Assembly: GCA_024364805.1 (NCBI GenBank) | Contig: CM044497.1 | Location: 100,094,745 to 100,152,995, forward strand | Direction of reading: 5' to 3' | From: Euprymna scolopes | Taxonomy: Eukaryota > Mollusca > Cephalopoda > Sepiida > Sepiolidae | Length of the DNA: 58,251 nt | Shown: positions 12,089 to 23,400 of the stretch, one piece after another | How positions within the stretch are numbered: the first letter of the stretch is position 1 | How the letters are laid out: each line of letters begins with the position of its first letter | The notes under the pieces: model-generated | What the model was told of the DNA's origin: nothing | What the model saw: the letters and a program-made list of their open reading frames with translations, nothing else | Database searches by the model: none | Translations under genes and position numbers: made by a program

Positions 12089-12101
12089 TTCTTTTTTTTT
12101 T

Positions 12102-12400
12102 CTCTTTCCTGTTTTTCCTTGAATTTTTAAATTAAATTTAACTGCTTCTTATCTATCTGTTTTTTTTTTAATTGTCAGTTACTTCTCGTCGTTTTGTTTT
12201 TCTATCGTCAATTGTTCTCCTTGGAACCTTCTTTCCAATTCTATTTGATGAGTTTGTTGGAGTTTCACCATTTCCAAAATCTGTTTTTCAAAATCGTTCA
12301 ATTTGTTTTTTGAAAGATTTAGAATTACTTAATTTGACAAAAGTATTTTTCAGATACAAGACAATTCGTTGATTTACTATATTTTCTAAAATACCCACTT
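12102..12400 (-). pseudogene. Possible N-terminal gag remnant beyond the LINE
   Basis: On the minus strand this stretch is rich in Gln, Glu and Lys codons, as in the coiled-coil leader part of Gypsy gag proteins. It lies where the rest of the gag interrupted by the LINE is expected. No conserved motif is present, so the call rests on position and composition only. Confidence 0.3.
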
Positions 12401-13913
12401 TAAAAAAACTTTACAAAATTCGTTCCTGCTTATTTAACGAATATTTCTCTCATTTGTTTATTTCCTCGTGTGGCAATTTATCTGAGAAAATAATTCAACG
12501 TTTTGCATTTATAGAGAAAGTAATCTATTTAGTTTGCCTTTTATTTGCAATTTTCATAACGTGTGGGTACTGGGTTAAATCCCGTGTTGCTTGTACACAT
12601 TTTCTCCTTTTCCTTAAAAAGAATTAGTTATTTATATGTGAAAAATAATTTTAATATTTATTTAATATTTGCTATGCTTGTCGATTTCTGTGCGAATAGA
12701 ATTATATATTTTCTGGTTAATATTTTATCGGTATCGTGCCCAGAGAAATCGTGTTTTCCTTCTTCTTCGACGTGCATTTCGTCGACCAGAGAAAAGTATA
12801 TTTTAATCGGATTCAAATCCGACGTAATTTTAATAGTGCAAATACTCGCTTTAGCAAATAAAATAAAATATCATTTACTTGATATACTTGCGTGAGATTT
12901 TTTTCCTTTCCCCAATGATAATGCCTTTTAACCATAAGAAGTATTAGTGAGACATGTTTTTTAAAACTACATATTTTAACATTACTTGTATTTGTAGGGA
13001 TGTTTTTTTTTTTTACTTACTGAAAAATTTGTATCGTTGATTCAGTAGTAATAATTCCCAACGCAATTGTTTTATGAGTTCTGTTTTAACTTGTAGTTAC
13101 GTTTTTTGTAGCATTTTTAACAGCATGATAAGTCATTTTACGACGTCGTTGTAAAATCTTTTTTTGGCAAAAATTATTGTCCTTTTTCGAAGTCTTTTTA
13201 ATCCCGTGTTTGTGAATTTTTACGATCGAAGTTGTATTTTTCCCAAACGTTGGCAAGTAGATTTTTCCGTTGTTCACGAACTTTGGAAAATAAATACTTC
13301 TGAAATTTCGAATTTCCTACGAGGGTAGGAGAAATTATTTTGAATTTTCGCGTGGTCTTTTGTCTTGCATCCTTTATGTCGTCAAATGTTGTTTTCCAAT
13401 GGCAGTTTTTGTAGAGTTAGTCCTTGCCCGAATATTTGTCATTCCGTTGTTGAAACAATTGTTGTAGATTGATCCGGGAAGTTCTTGAATTGACCCAACA
13501 AATTTACTTGTGACGGAGCCTATCCACCACCGTAAACAATTGCTTTATAAAACTCTTGCGATTAAAACATGTATATAGCTATAAAACGTGTTTTCTCACT
13601 ACTCAAAAGAAAAAATCGCCATGAACAATGTATTTCCTGAGACGTAGAGGCTATTAAAACCGTTTACGACAATTTTGATAATAGCCCTCCCTAAATCACG
13701 CCAGAAACACAACGTGGGGCAAGCACAGGAAAATCACCGAACCATTTATGGCCCACCCAAAAAGAAATAAATACTGATACACCGTCCTGAGGTTGGAAGG
13801 GGTGGTTATGGTTGAACTAAGCCGTAAAATGTCAGTCGATATCTGGTGGACCAACCTAGGTCGTTCGTCGGCTACGACGAAAACACACCGATTGTATGCT
13901 TTGCAATGCATGT
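12401..13913. other. AT-rich stretch without recognisable gene
   Basis: Nothing certain. The 5' LTR and leader of the minus-strand Gypsy fossil should lie here if they survive. A leader-like CTGGTCGACGAAATGC (minus strand, near 12790) is a weak hint. The part at 13680-13900 is less AT-rich than its surroundings and is not recognised. Confidence 0.35.
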
Positions 13914-13914
13914 T

Positions 13915-14953
13915 ACTTTATTTATTTTTTTACATAGGATTCACCCATTACCAAGGCTTGGAGGCTACTCGAGAATAAAAGTTAATGAGTGTACAGACGT
14001 CAATAATATCGAAGTAAACGTTAGTAGTGGAAAATTGGAAAATTGGATTACTTAAGGCAACGGTTCAACGGGAATTTGTTTACGTTGGAGTTGAAGATGA
14101 CCAGATTGTAGTCAGCTAGAACGCGGGCAATCAGAAGAGAGTTTCATAGGCGTGCAATTCTAAGAAAGAAGCTTTGTTCATGGAATCTATATTTAAGTTT
14201 AGACACAGATAAAGAGTGGGTGAACTTATTGATAGTGCCTAAACCTAAACTTCCCCCACTCTTTATCTTTATCAGTATAGACGAGTGTTTTTCGTGAAAG
14301 TTTGGTGATGGAGGATTATAAATTAGAGCTCAGACGACCACTTGCCATGAACATAATAATAAAACAGAGGCAGTCTTGCGAAATCTCTTCTGTGGGAAAA
14401 AGTTTGCAGAGAAGAAAAAAAAGAGCATACCCCACTAGGTTACGAAGTCTATTTTAAACTCTGCCAAGATGGGGCAACAGTATTTTATCTTAGGATGTAT
14501 CTGGCTTTTATATAGGTAGAAATTTACATCAGCAGTCAGATATCTAATGGAGTGGTAGAATGATCCCACCATTTATCCAGCGACCTTGGAAACATATTTG
14601 ATGTACATGTTTCATTTCATATCAGGAGAAAAGGTTAAACTCAGAAGCTTGTCAAAACATGGAGCTTCCCCAATACGGGATCCATTTATTTCACCTGATG
14701 CCAGATGGGGATCATAGCGTTGTTGATGTAAGGATAGGAGCTATTTTTAGATGAATTATAAGTAACCGGCCACCTCTTTTCCCATTGTACCGCATGTTCA
14801 AGATCAGAGAAGAGAGAATCAGAGAAAACTTGATCATTTATGGCTTTTGATGTGTTGACATAGATGATAATATCGTCAGCATAAATGTATACAATGCTCT
14901 TAAGATGTGATTTGGAAGAGTATTGATGTAGATCAGGAAGAGAGTTGGGCCCA
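13915..14953 (-). mobile_element. Second copy of the 9.8 kb LINE family, 5'-truncated
   Basis: It aligns with the LINE at 9804-12086 from the 3' end upward: CTTAAG near 14053, AAGAAAGAAGCTTTGTTCAT at 14163-14182, and ATAAAGAGTGGG. The T-rich tail (minus-strand poly(A)) is at about 13915-13932. It still shows a YADD active-site box near 14868 on the minus strand, then ends abruptly at about 14953, inside the RT domain just before the INDLP motif. The reading frame is lost in many places. A local inverted duplication at 14192-14275 interrupts the 3' part. It is older, or decayed faster, than the 9.8 kb copy. Confidence 0.8.
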
Positions 14954-14989
14954 GTTTACGTTCTATTTTTTCCAACCCTTAACAAGGCG

Positions 14990-15250
14990 TGTTTTCTTTC
15001 CAACCCTTTGCAAGGCAGGCATGAAGGTACAAAAAGACACATTCATTACAGCAATGAGATCGGGTGATATTATAGTTACCAAGAAAGGTAAGGTCCTACG
15101 AGAAAAAAGATTTCGACGTTCACAAAATGATGGAGAAGCCCAGCAAATATACGTAACTGGCCAGAGAGCTAGAAGGCATATGAAATGTAAAGAAAGTCAA
15201 AGAACGCCAATAATCGTAGGAGCACTAGGAAAAGTCCCAAACAATTAAAA
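14990..15250 (+). pseudogene. Possible LINE C-terminal fragment
   Basis: The open frame ending at 15248 contains TPIIVGALGKVPNN. This resembles the VVGALG-type motif found near the C-terminus of some LINE ORF2 proteins (RTE/R2-like groups), and the basic stretch before it fits. No RT core is present. Two copies of TTTCCAACCCTT...AAGGC about 30 bases apart lie just upstream. The fragment lies between a truncated LINE and a mariner, so it is probably a scrap of an older element. Confidence 0.3.
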
Positions 15251-15363
15251 AAAACGGATGGGAAAATTTAAATCGTGTGAATGGCATAAAAGATATAATA
15301 ATAAAAACGACCGAAATAATAAGTAAAACTCTTGAATGCTGACACCAAGACACATGAGTAATA

Positions 15364-16644
15364 CGAGTGTCGTGCAATAAGTAATGCGCTGACCCACTTC
15401 CAGTGGTCTAATATAGCTGAAACTTTGCATGTGCAATGACTTATATGTCTACGGCTTATGTGGCAAATTACAGCTTTGAACTAATTGTGGTTTCTGTTTT
15501 ACAGGTGTTTGAACTTAGTCAGGTGTGAAATGGAGCTTGTTGAATGTCGAGCAGTGGTCCAGTTTTTGTATTTAAACGAGCGCACACCACAAGAGACTTT
15601 TGATGAAATGAAAGAAACTTATGGTGATAATGCCCCATCATATGACCTTGTAAAACACTGGCATCGTGAATTCAAATATGGCCGAAAGTCTGTGGAAACA
15701 GTTCCTAGACCTGGTCGGCCCCCTTCTGCCATTGATGAAGCATCTGTCCGTCAAGTTGAGACTGTCCTTTTGGAAGATCGGCGTTTACTATTCGTCAAAT
15801 AGCCCAAGATGTCAAGATTAGTACAGGGTATGTGGAAACTATCATCCATAACCATTTGCATATGCATAAGGTGTCTGCCAGATGGATTCCTAGGTTGCTC
15901 ACAGAAGCGAGAACGCGTTAAGTGCTCGAGTATTACTTTGGAGATGTGCCAGAAGATGAGTCAAAGTTTTTCAAAAGAATGATTACACGGGATGAAACCT
16001 GCGTCCATCACTATGATGCAGAGACCAAAGTCCAGTCAATGCAGTGGAAACACTTGGACTCACCACCTCCAGAGAAGGCAAGGTTGCAGCCCTCCGCTGG
16101 CAAGATCATGCTCAGTTTTCTGGGACCAGGACGGAGTAGTGATGGCAGACTTCCTGGCAAAGCGTTTCACAATTACAGGAGCCTATTATGTTTCACTTTT
16201 GAGCAAAATTAAGGGAAGCTATCAAAATAAAGAGGTAGAGCAAGATCAGAAAAGGCACCCTCCTACTGCAGGACAACGCTCTGGTCCACAACTCGGATGT
16301 CACCAGATCAGAAGCACGGGCGTGTGGTTATGAAAGCCACCCCCATCCTCCCTACCCTCCTGACCTTGCACCCTCTGACTTTTACCTCTTCCCAGCCATG
16401 AAGTTGTTTTTGAAAGGAAAGCGTTTCCCAAATGATGCAGCCTTTATTTCTGAGGTCACGTCGTTGTTGGAGGACCAACCTGGGGTATTCTACAAAAACA
16501 GTCTCCAGGTCTACATCAAACGATGGGAGAAATGCCTAACTCAGGGCGGTTCATATGCAGTGAAAGACTAATAACTGTGCCAATTTTCCTTCCTCAGCTA
16601 CTATGGGAAGTGGGTCAGGGGCATTACTTATTGCACGCCCCTCG
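15364..16644 (+). mobile_element. Mariner transposon, both TIRs present, copy 1
   Basis: A 1281-base Tc1/mariner element. The left TIR (15364-15401, CGAGTGTCGTGCAATAAG...) matches the reverse complement of the right TIR (16607-16644, ...GCACGCCCCTCG) over about 38 bases with a few differences. Both ends are flanked by TA (15362-15363 and 16645-16646), the target duplication of this superfamily. The length of about 1.3 kb is normal for mariner. A second copy of the family, lacking its left end, is at 45610-46799. The transposase frame is damaged, so this copy cannot move by itself. Confidence 0.92.
15530..16570 (+). pseudogene. Mariner transposase (DD34D), damaged
   Basis: The start at 15530 (MELVECRAVVQFLYLNERTP) follows the 5' UTR directly. 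The N-terminal paired-like helix-turn-helix DNA-binding half is open to 15802 and contains the linker GRPPSAIDEASVRQVE. The catalytic half contains the first Asp (ITRDETCVHHY, near 15982), the second Asp (LQDNALVHNSD, near 16270) and the third Asp in LAPSDFYLFP near 16376, which gives the D34D spacing of mariner. The C-terminal IKRWEKCL motif is near 16516. At least two frameshifts (near 15780 and 16110) and one stop (near 15919) break the frame. The upstream TTTCTGTTTTACAG (15490-15503) looks like a splice acceptor but is conserved in the other copy as part of the element. Confidence 0.88.
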
Positions 16645-16647
16645 TAC

Positions 16648-17328
16648 ACATAATAAACATCCCTATATAAACTGTATCAGAAGTAAAAAAGACAGAGAAT
16701 TGACACAAGGAAACAAGAGAACAGAAGCTGCTTAATCGTAAGTTTACTCTACTCTACGCCAAGAAAATTAGTGCCGGCATTAACTAGCACTACACGAACT
16801 ATTTAAGAAGAGTCAAGGAATATGAAAAAAAAACGAGGACGAAAACATTAAACAGGCGTCGAAATAAAGAACTGAGACATTGAAAAACCCTTTTTCCACT
16901 CAAATTTTAGTTACAACCACTGTTAACGGGAAGTAGATGGAAAGCGGTTGTTGCGATGGAACAAATTCGTTTACAAAGGTTATCGAAAAAAGATAGAGAG
17001 TACTGACGATTGCGGGAGACTTGCTGTCACCCAAACCCCCGAAACCAAAACTTTATTTTCAGTGAGCAATCTCAGATAATAACCCGTATGTGAACTCCAA
17101 GTGAGTACGATGATGATGATAATAATAATAATAAGGACAATATAAATTCATGTATATATGAATGCCGGCACAAATTCATATTCGAATTGTTTATTTTATA
17201 AATGGACAAACTTACAGGTATACATCTATATGTATCTATATATATATATAAACATTAATATAATCAAGTAAAATTTTAGCCACGGTATATTCTTCCAATC
17301 TCTATGTGGCTGCTTCGTCTCTCTTTTT

Positions 17329-17380
<52 letters not shown>

Positions 17381-18497
17381 ATGTTCGTATCATCTATGTC
17401 TCGATTTACACTTAATTCAATTAAGTGTCCAGTGCATGTGCTCTTCTACGTCGATTGCTGCTTATCCGACCAGGCTGACCGAACGCGGATCTTGGCACGT
17501 CCATAATATCAGGTTTTAATTAATAACTGCGGTGTGCAAACTTTTTTCCCGTAGAGACTAGTTGCTTTTATTCCTGTTCAACCGGAAATCAACACTAATA
17601 AATCCAACGAAATTGCTTTGACTATATGGTAATATGATCTTCTCCGTTTTATGGTAGTAAAGCCCTTGATTCCCTCGACGTTGGCGATACTTACTTCGAA
17701 GGAAATTAACCGCCACACTCGTCATTTATGGATTGAATCCGACGACAACAAAAAGAGAGAGAATAAGAACCTTTCCAGTTCAATGAAAACGATATTCTTT
17801 AAAGTTCATTTAATCTACGCGATTACTGATTATATTTTCAAAGTCTGTATGAGACAGACAGACTTTCTAAATATGCATGAATGCATCTAAGTATTCGACC
17901 TTTTCCTTAAGCTTGATATGATGACGTAAGTAAACCTGACACACGAAAGAGAATGCTATTTCAAAATAGATTTGTTATAGAAAATGCATTAGAAAATCAA
18001 TGAACAGCGTCTTATATAAAGATAGTTGGCCGTATGTAAATTAAAACGAGTTCATTCATGTTGCGCGTTTAGCAATGAAATTCTTAATACTGTAACTATA
18101 GAGACCAACAAAACATTATGTAAAACGTGCGTGTGATTGACCAACACAAATGCTACGTTAAGCTAAGCTGAGACAGACAAACAAACTGACCAAAAGACAG
18201 GGCTTATAAAAATGCAAGGATGCATAAAAATAATAAAAAAAGAACATCGATAAATAAAAAAGATTGTTTAGCGAAAGTAACAAAGTGGATGCACATTGCA
18301 ATTCGTTAATGCAAAAAACGTGTCCATAGATAAATGTCCACTTATCGGCTTCTTGTTCGTATGGCCGAGTTGGCCAATTTGCTTATATCAGCAACGGCGA
18401 AAAGATAAAGTTCTATAAAGTATTCACTTTGTCAAGTCTCAAATTTTAGTAACCATGTCAATATTAATAAAACAGTTAGACAACTTCATGAAAGTAC
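16648..18497. other. AT-rich stretch with microsatellites
   Basis: No gene or repeat family recognised. It contains a short ATG/ATA run (17110-17135) and the (TA)n tract at 17332-17379. Short open frames here (for example at 17651-17890) have no recognisable motifs. Confidence 0.6.
17332..17379. repeat. (TA)n microsatellite
   Basis: About 24 uninterrupted TA units. Confidence 0.95.
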
Positions 18498-18500
18498 ATA

Positions 18501-18659
18501 AAGGGTGACCCCCTCAAAAAACAAAAGCTAAATGGAGACCATCTAGTGTTTTGATGTGATGTTTTTAATATAATAAACTAGTTATGACCAAAGTTTCATT
18601 TCATTCGGACCAAACACTAAGAGACGGGGCCTAATTAGATTTGCACCTGTTTTTTGGTC

Positions 18660-18664
<5 letters not shown>
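18501..18664. mobile_element. Small inverted-repeat element (MITE-like, Tc1/mariner type)
   Basis: A piece of about 165 bases bounded by AGGGTGACC (18502-18510) and its exact reverse complement GGTCACCCT (18656-18664). The similarity extends inward, with a run of A on one side and T on the other (TCAAAAAACA against TGTTTTTTGG). TA precedes the left end (18499-18500) and follows the right end. It has no coding potential. This is the form of a non-autonomous DNA transposon. Its autonomous partner is not in the window. Confidence 0.65.

Positions 18665-18702
<38 letters not shown>
18664..18702. repeat. (TA)n microsatellite
   Basis: A TA run directly abuts the right end of the small inverted-repeat element, so that element may have inserted into, or seeded, the tract. 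Confidence 0.95.
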
Positions 18703-18704
<2 letters not shown>

Positions 18705-21700
18705 TCTTCTGTCACGTAATTTCATAATTACGCATTGAATAATTAAAAAAAAAAAGATTTGTCATGGTAATTAAATCAATCATTGGATTTCCTTGCAAAC
18801 ATATAAGCAACCAATACTTTGTCACTAATTTGAAAATATATTTGAATATATAGTAGTTAATCGTTTGGGATATGAAACATTTTTGACATACTTTGATCTA
18901 TAGAATGGATAGTCGTTTTCAGCTTGAACATTCTCAGTTAATACTCATATATTAAAACAAAGAAACTTCCGGAACCCAATAATTTTATAAATAAACGTGA
19001 ACCATTTTCACAAATTCTAAACACTCTAATTCAATTAATATTTTAGTGACCAAAAGATATAATAATGATTAAATTTTAATGTTTAAAGCCTTGATCTGGG
19101 GATAATTTTGTAAAAATATAATCTAACAAACTTGATTACAAAGCAAACAAACCGTAAAATAAATTCACTTCCGGACAAATAATTTAAGAAAATGCATGTA
19201 ATAGTAGGAGTTAATGAATCATTAAAATAGAAGCACAAATATGTTGAACAAATTCATTGACTGGGATCGAAAATTACACGTAAAAAAAAACAAAAAAACT
19301 GATGATACAAATAGCAATTAAACTTGCAAAAAAGAAACCAAAAAACGAAACAAAAATTTTTTTTAGAAAGAATGCAGAAACAATAAGGAATCTAATTTGA
19401 AAAAATGGAGATTAAAATAAAGTTTAAATAGATAATAAAACATACAAACGTGTATGAAAGTAAAAAAAAATATGAAGACGAAACATAAAATATAAACACA
19501 CACATTAAACCTGATAAGAAGAAAACACCAAGCAAAGATTAATAGGGTCTTGAGTTTTCTTTTTTTTTTAATGAGATATTAACGACTTTTTTCTGAATGG
19601 AAATATAATGCTGAAAAAAGGAAACAGCAGCAGAAATGCTTATATACAAAAGTTAGTTTAGTGTTGAGGAATTAATGTTTTTAGTCAGTTGTTCTATATT
19701 TGTCGTCTGAAGGGTCGAACTTCAAAACGATATAGATCTCGTAAAAATACGTCACCTTTATCGAAATTTTAAGGCATACATACAAACATGCATATATACG
19801 TACATTTAAACAGCCAGTTGAGATTTAGATTATAGATGACATAAATGGAATGCGTGTGGTCATACGCTAAGTAAAGTTTATCGACAGTAAAAGGAAATAA
19901 GTCATTAGTAAGGCAAAATCATACGAAGTGAGATTAGCAAAAAGAATATACATAGTCGCCGGGATTTTAATGAACTCTCGATGCCTTACGGTCGGTAGTC
20001 AGTTTCTAGATAGTCAGCTGGGATGGCTAAGCGGATGATCCATTATTACTTATAAATTATTTAAACTGAGACAGTAAATAACAGATTGAACTTCAATTTT
20101 GTGTTAGTTTAGGAGCCAGAGTTAGATTTACAGGGGTTTTTTCAATTTGGAACGACGACAGTAGGCTGCTAGAAAATTCTTCGCGATATCAAACATAGAG
20201 TCAGACCGGTTAGAGATTTAGCACATGAAGAACTAACTGATCAGCTGAATGGCAATAATAGCGTCGACAGACAACTAAAATGTAGACACTAGTTTATGGA
20301 GGTTTGTTTTCCATGATAGTAATACATAAACAAACACAAATTCCAACTGAACTACATCTTATGTGCATTTTCTTGCGTGGGCATTTGTTATTCTATTTAT
20401 TTTCATACGTGTAGACCATTGGGCGTCCTTTCGGCAACAACTAATATAATAAACGACGACGCGGCAGAACAGAAATAGAAGAGAGGACGAAGCAGGCATA
20501 AACCCACAATACCCCCAAATGTTGGGGTGTCCGTTTTCGAAAATAGGATGCACATGCTTTCAAATATTAACAGTATTTTTTACATTTACGTTTAGCGAAA
20601 AAATGCATTTCTGTCGTTAAATTTTTATTATGTGCTTAGCATTTTAATTTCAAATGCAATCGGTCATAATAAATCTAAAATATCAACGTGTAAGGAACGA
20701 ATATGCGAGAAACGCGCGCCTAATTAAGGGAAGAAAAATAAACACGTTTTATTTTAGTCGATGAACTGATGCATGCCTATCGGACTATCTACGTGATATG
20801 ACATATTATATTAACGTTTGTCTTTCTATAAAAATGTCAACATCAATTTAAAAACATTTTGAACACGATTCGTTTTAGCTGTTCATGCGTTGCACGTGAC
20901 TCTTATAAAGAATTTCTTTGGTATTAATGATTATAGAATCGTTATATTTGTTGTACTTATATCGTACGAAATTTTAAGGTGTGGGAAAATCTCTTAATGT
21001 ATTCAAACCTGCAGATGGCGGAAATACGTGCACTGTAAAAGAATTATGTTTCACAAGGCGGGAAACAAGTGCTTTTTTTTTCGAATCCACATGCAGAAAA
21101 ACATTTCGTCTACCTTAGTTACCATTAATAGAGGTGGATATTTATAGAGGCATACCCGATAGGAAATATGCGCAGCGCATTGACCTGTGACAGGAATGCC
21201 TTGTAAGTTCAGCTGAGCAGTCATTTTTGTGGCCGGAAGTTTAATAGAAAATAGAAACCCTATGAACTTAGTTGTCACAAAATAGTTAAGTTTATCTATT
21301 CGCGAGGAAATGAGAATTCATGTAAGTCTTCTGTTTGTGCTGTTGATTTTGGTTTTATTTTTTAGAGATATTTTTGCCAGAATGAATTTAAGCAACTTTT
21401 ATCAACCATTTTATTTTTACGTAAACACCAAAAAAAAATATTCGGGAAAATAATTTATTATATTTGTGCAGCGTATCGGAATGATTTAGAATTCTAGGTC
21501 GAATGATTCATGAGTTCAGAAATCAAATCAATTAAACTTGAGAACTACCACAAGCATTGCACATTATTTAACGGGGGTATTTGTTATATATTTTACATCG
21601 AACGATGGGTACATGTTTTTAGTTAGAAATTGCTTCTGGTCGCAACACTATGTAGTGTTATAACTTCCCCAAATCCATTTCTCTGGGATGTATATTCCAT

Positions 21701-22089
21701 ATTCAAAGGTTAGCATCGGGACAACAAATCAAATCTTATACAGTTAAGTCTATATAAGTTTCTACAGAAAATGAGTAGACATTTAAACATTAACTATACT
21801 TAATGACTCATTACGTTGGTTGTAATGTAAGTACGTGTGTTTCCCTGGAGTGACCCAAAAAATATCAAGTAATCTAATATTATCTATAGAAGAAAAACGA
21901 ATAAAAACATGTACGTATGAAATGTTATTTTCACTCCTTCAAAAATATAACACTATACATATATATTTCTAGTTTTAGGTTGAAGTTTTAGGTACTACAA
22001 TTCGAACTATACTGAGGAAGGTATGTTCCAATCAATCTGAAAAAGACGAGGTTTAAAAGCATTGATTATTCTATAGTTAGTTCATTTTG
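18703..22089. other. AT-rich stretch, nothing recognised
   Basis: I see no coding region with a recognisable domain, no tRNA-like promoter boxes and no clear repeat ends. Homopolymer A/T runs are frequent. Confidence 0.6.
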
Positions 22090-22131
22090 AAAGTCACAAT
22101 TTTCTAATTCCAATCGCATGCAAGTTCACCT

Positions 22132-22193
<62 letters not shown>

Positions 22194-22243
22194 TTTGTTG
22201 TAGGCGAACATGTATGCGACTGAAATTAGAAAACAGTGACTTT
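22090..22243. repeat. Long hairpin: 48-base inverted arms around a (TA)n tract
   Basis: The left arm (22090-22137, starting AAAGTCAC) and the reverse complement of the right arm (22195-22243, ending GTGACTTT) match over about 48 bases with a handful of differences. They are separated by about 28 TA units (22138-22193). Both arms carry CCTACAACA at the inner end and TTTTCTAATT in the outer part. The tract is self-complementary, so the whole piece could fold into one long stem. It may be a palindromic MITE whose centre is the (TA)n run. Confidence 0.75.
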
Positions 22244-22399
22244 AAAAATCATCTTTTTTCTTATTTAATCTAGTTTGTTGTGTAATACATAAACCTTGAG
22301 GAAACTAGTCAGAACAAAGATATACTACTACTACTACTATTACATCTATTTTACTACTAATAATAATACTAATAATATATAATAAAATATCTAATAACT

Positions 22400-23400
22400 C
22401 TAATACATACTCTATTATATAAAAGGAGTTTTGTCTACGTGCGTGTATGAGTTCGTTGCATATGGACTATAAACGGATGGAACATTTTTTGGGGAAATTT
22501 TTCTCGAAGGTACTTTATGTGGTTTTCAGTGTTATGAGACATGTTGTGTATTTAAACGTGTTCGGTTAGTTTCGAAATTTTAGAATAGAAAATTCGGACG
22601 AAAGAAGAAACAAGTAAAATGTACACCCTTATACAGCCGAACATCATAAGTTCATTTGCAAATTTTTTTACCACACATACTGAAAGGCCTCGGCACATAA
22701 TATCAACAATAAGTTCTTTGATAGGAGAGAAGCGCGTTCGAAATAAATGTTTCTGCTTACAGCAGTATACAATCAAGATACTTGGCTTTCGGGTGTTCAA
22801 CTTAAATGAAAACCATTATCACTACACAATAGATCGTATCGGCATATCAAATCAAAGCAGTTTATTTACTATGACGAGGCGCCTTCGAAATAAATGTATC
22901 TATGTATAGCACAAGTGAACAATTGTATTTGATTTTTACATTTTAAACTTCAACCAAATCTATTATATAAAAATAATAAAAGATTATATAAAATTACTTT
23001 ATATGCGTTTTCTTCCTGTTTGTGAGAGGATAATGACTGGAAATTTTATTTAAAATGAAAAGTCAAGTATTATACTTCAATTATGCTTTAAACAGAAGCA
23101 TATATTTTAAACGCGCTTCTGTTATATTACGGAACATCCAGTTGATTTTGTATGTCGGATGTTGGGTGGTGTAAGGTGTTAACTTTGGTCAAAATAACTC
23201 GTTCCTTTTTTCATCGGATTTTATTGATTATCGATTATTAATACTTATCGACGACATTCCGATATAAAGCCTGCTTAGGAATACTGAAAGGTACATAAAG
23301 TACCATTGTGTAAAGTTTTATAAAAATCGGTCTAACTGTTTTCGAGTCCATAGGAAACGAACTCACTAACACAAAGTTTCTTTATATATATTTGTTTTTT
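22400..23400 (+). repeat. Possible interspersed repeat with stereotyped ends
   Basis: The left side (ATTATATAAAAGGAGTTTTG followed by GTCTACGTGCGTG) and the right side (AAAATCGGTCTAAC, then CATAGGAAACGAACTCAC and TTCTTTATATATA) resemble the two ends of a widespread class of invertebrate interspersed repeats. The interior has no recognisable protein. I cannot name the family. Confidence 0.3.

Larger units (their letters stand above)
1956..12400 (-). mobile_element. Minus-strand Ty3/Gypsy fossil, split by another Gypsy element and by a LINE
   Basis: Reading on the minus strand, the parts are: possible gag N-terminal remains (about 12400-12102), a LINE insertion (12086-9804), gag (9791-9464), a zinc-knuckle remnant (about 9455-9390), protease (about 9290-9180), reverse transcriptase (about 8830-8160), RNase H (about 8153-7790), integrase (about 7300-6836) and integrase C-terminal region to about 6480. 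Sequence resembling the pol end and a 220-base LTR (2175-1956) lies on the far side of the plus-strand element at 2314-6480. The simplest reading is that the plus element landed inside this one. The 5' LTR was not located. The element is broken in many places and looks old. The outer limits, and the link across the nested plus-strand element, are inference. Confidence 0.5.

Noticed and set aside
13086-13277. A 63-residue minus-strand Lys-rich frame.
   Set aside because: No motif. Low-complexity AT-rich coding by chance.
13450-13500. A possible LTR edge (TGTTGGGTC on the minus strand) for the minus-strand Gypsy fossil.
   Set aside because: The rest of the segment does not match the probable LTR at 1956-2175.
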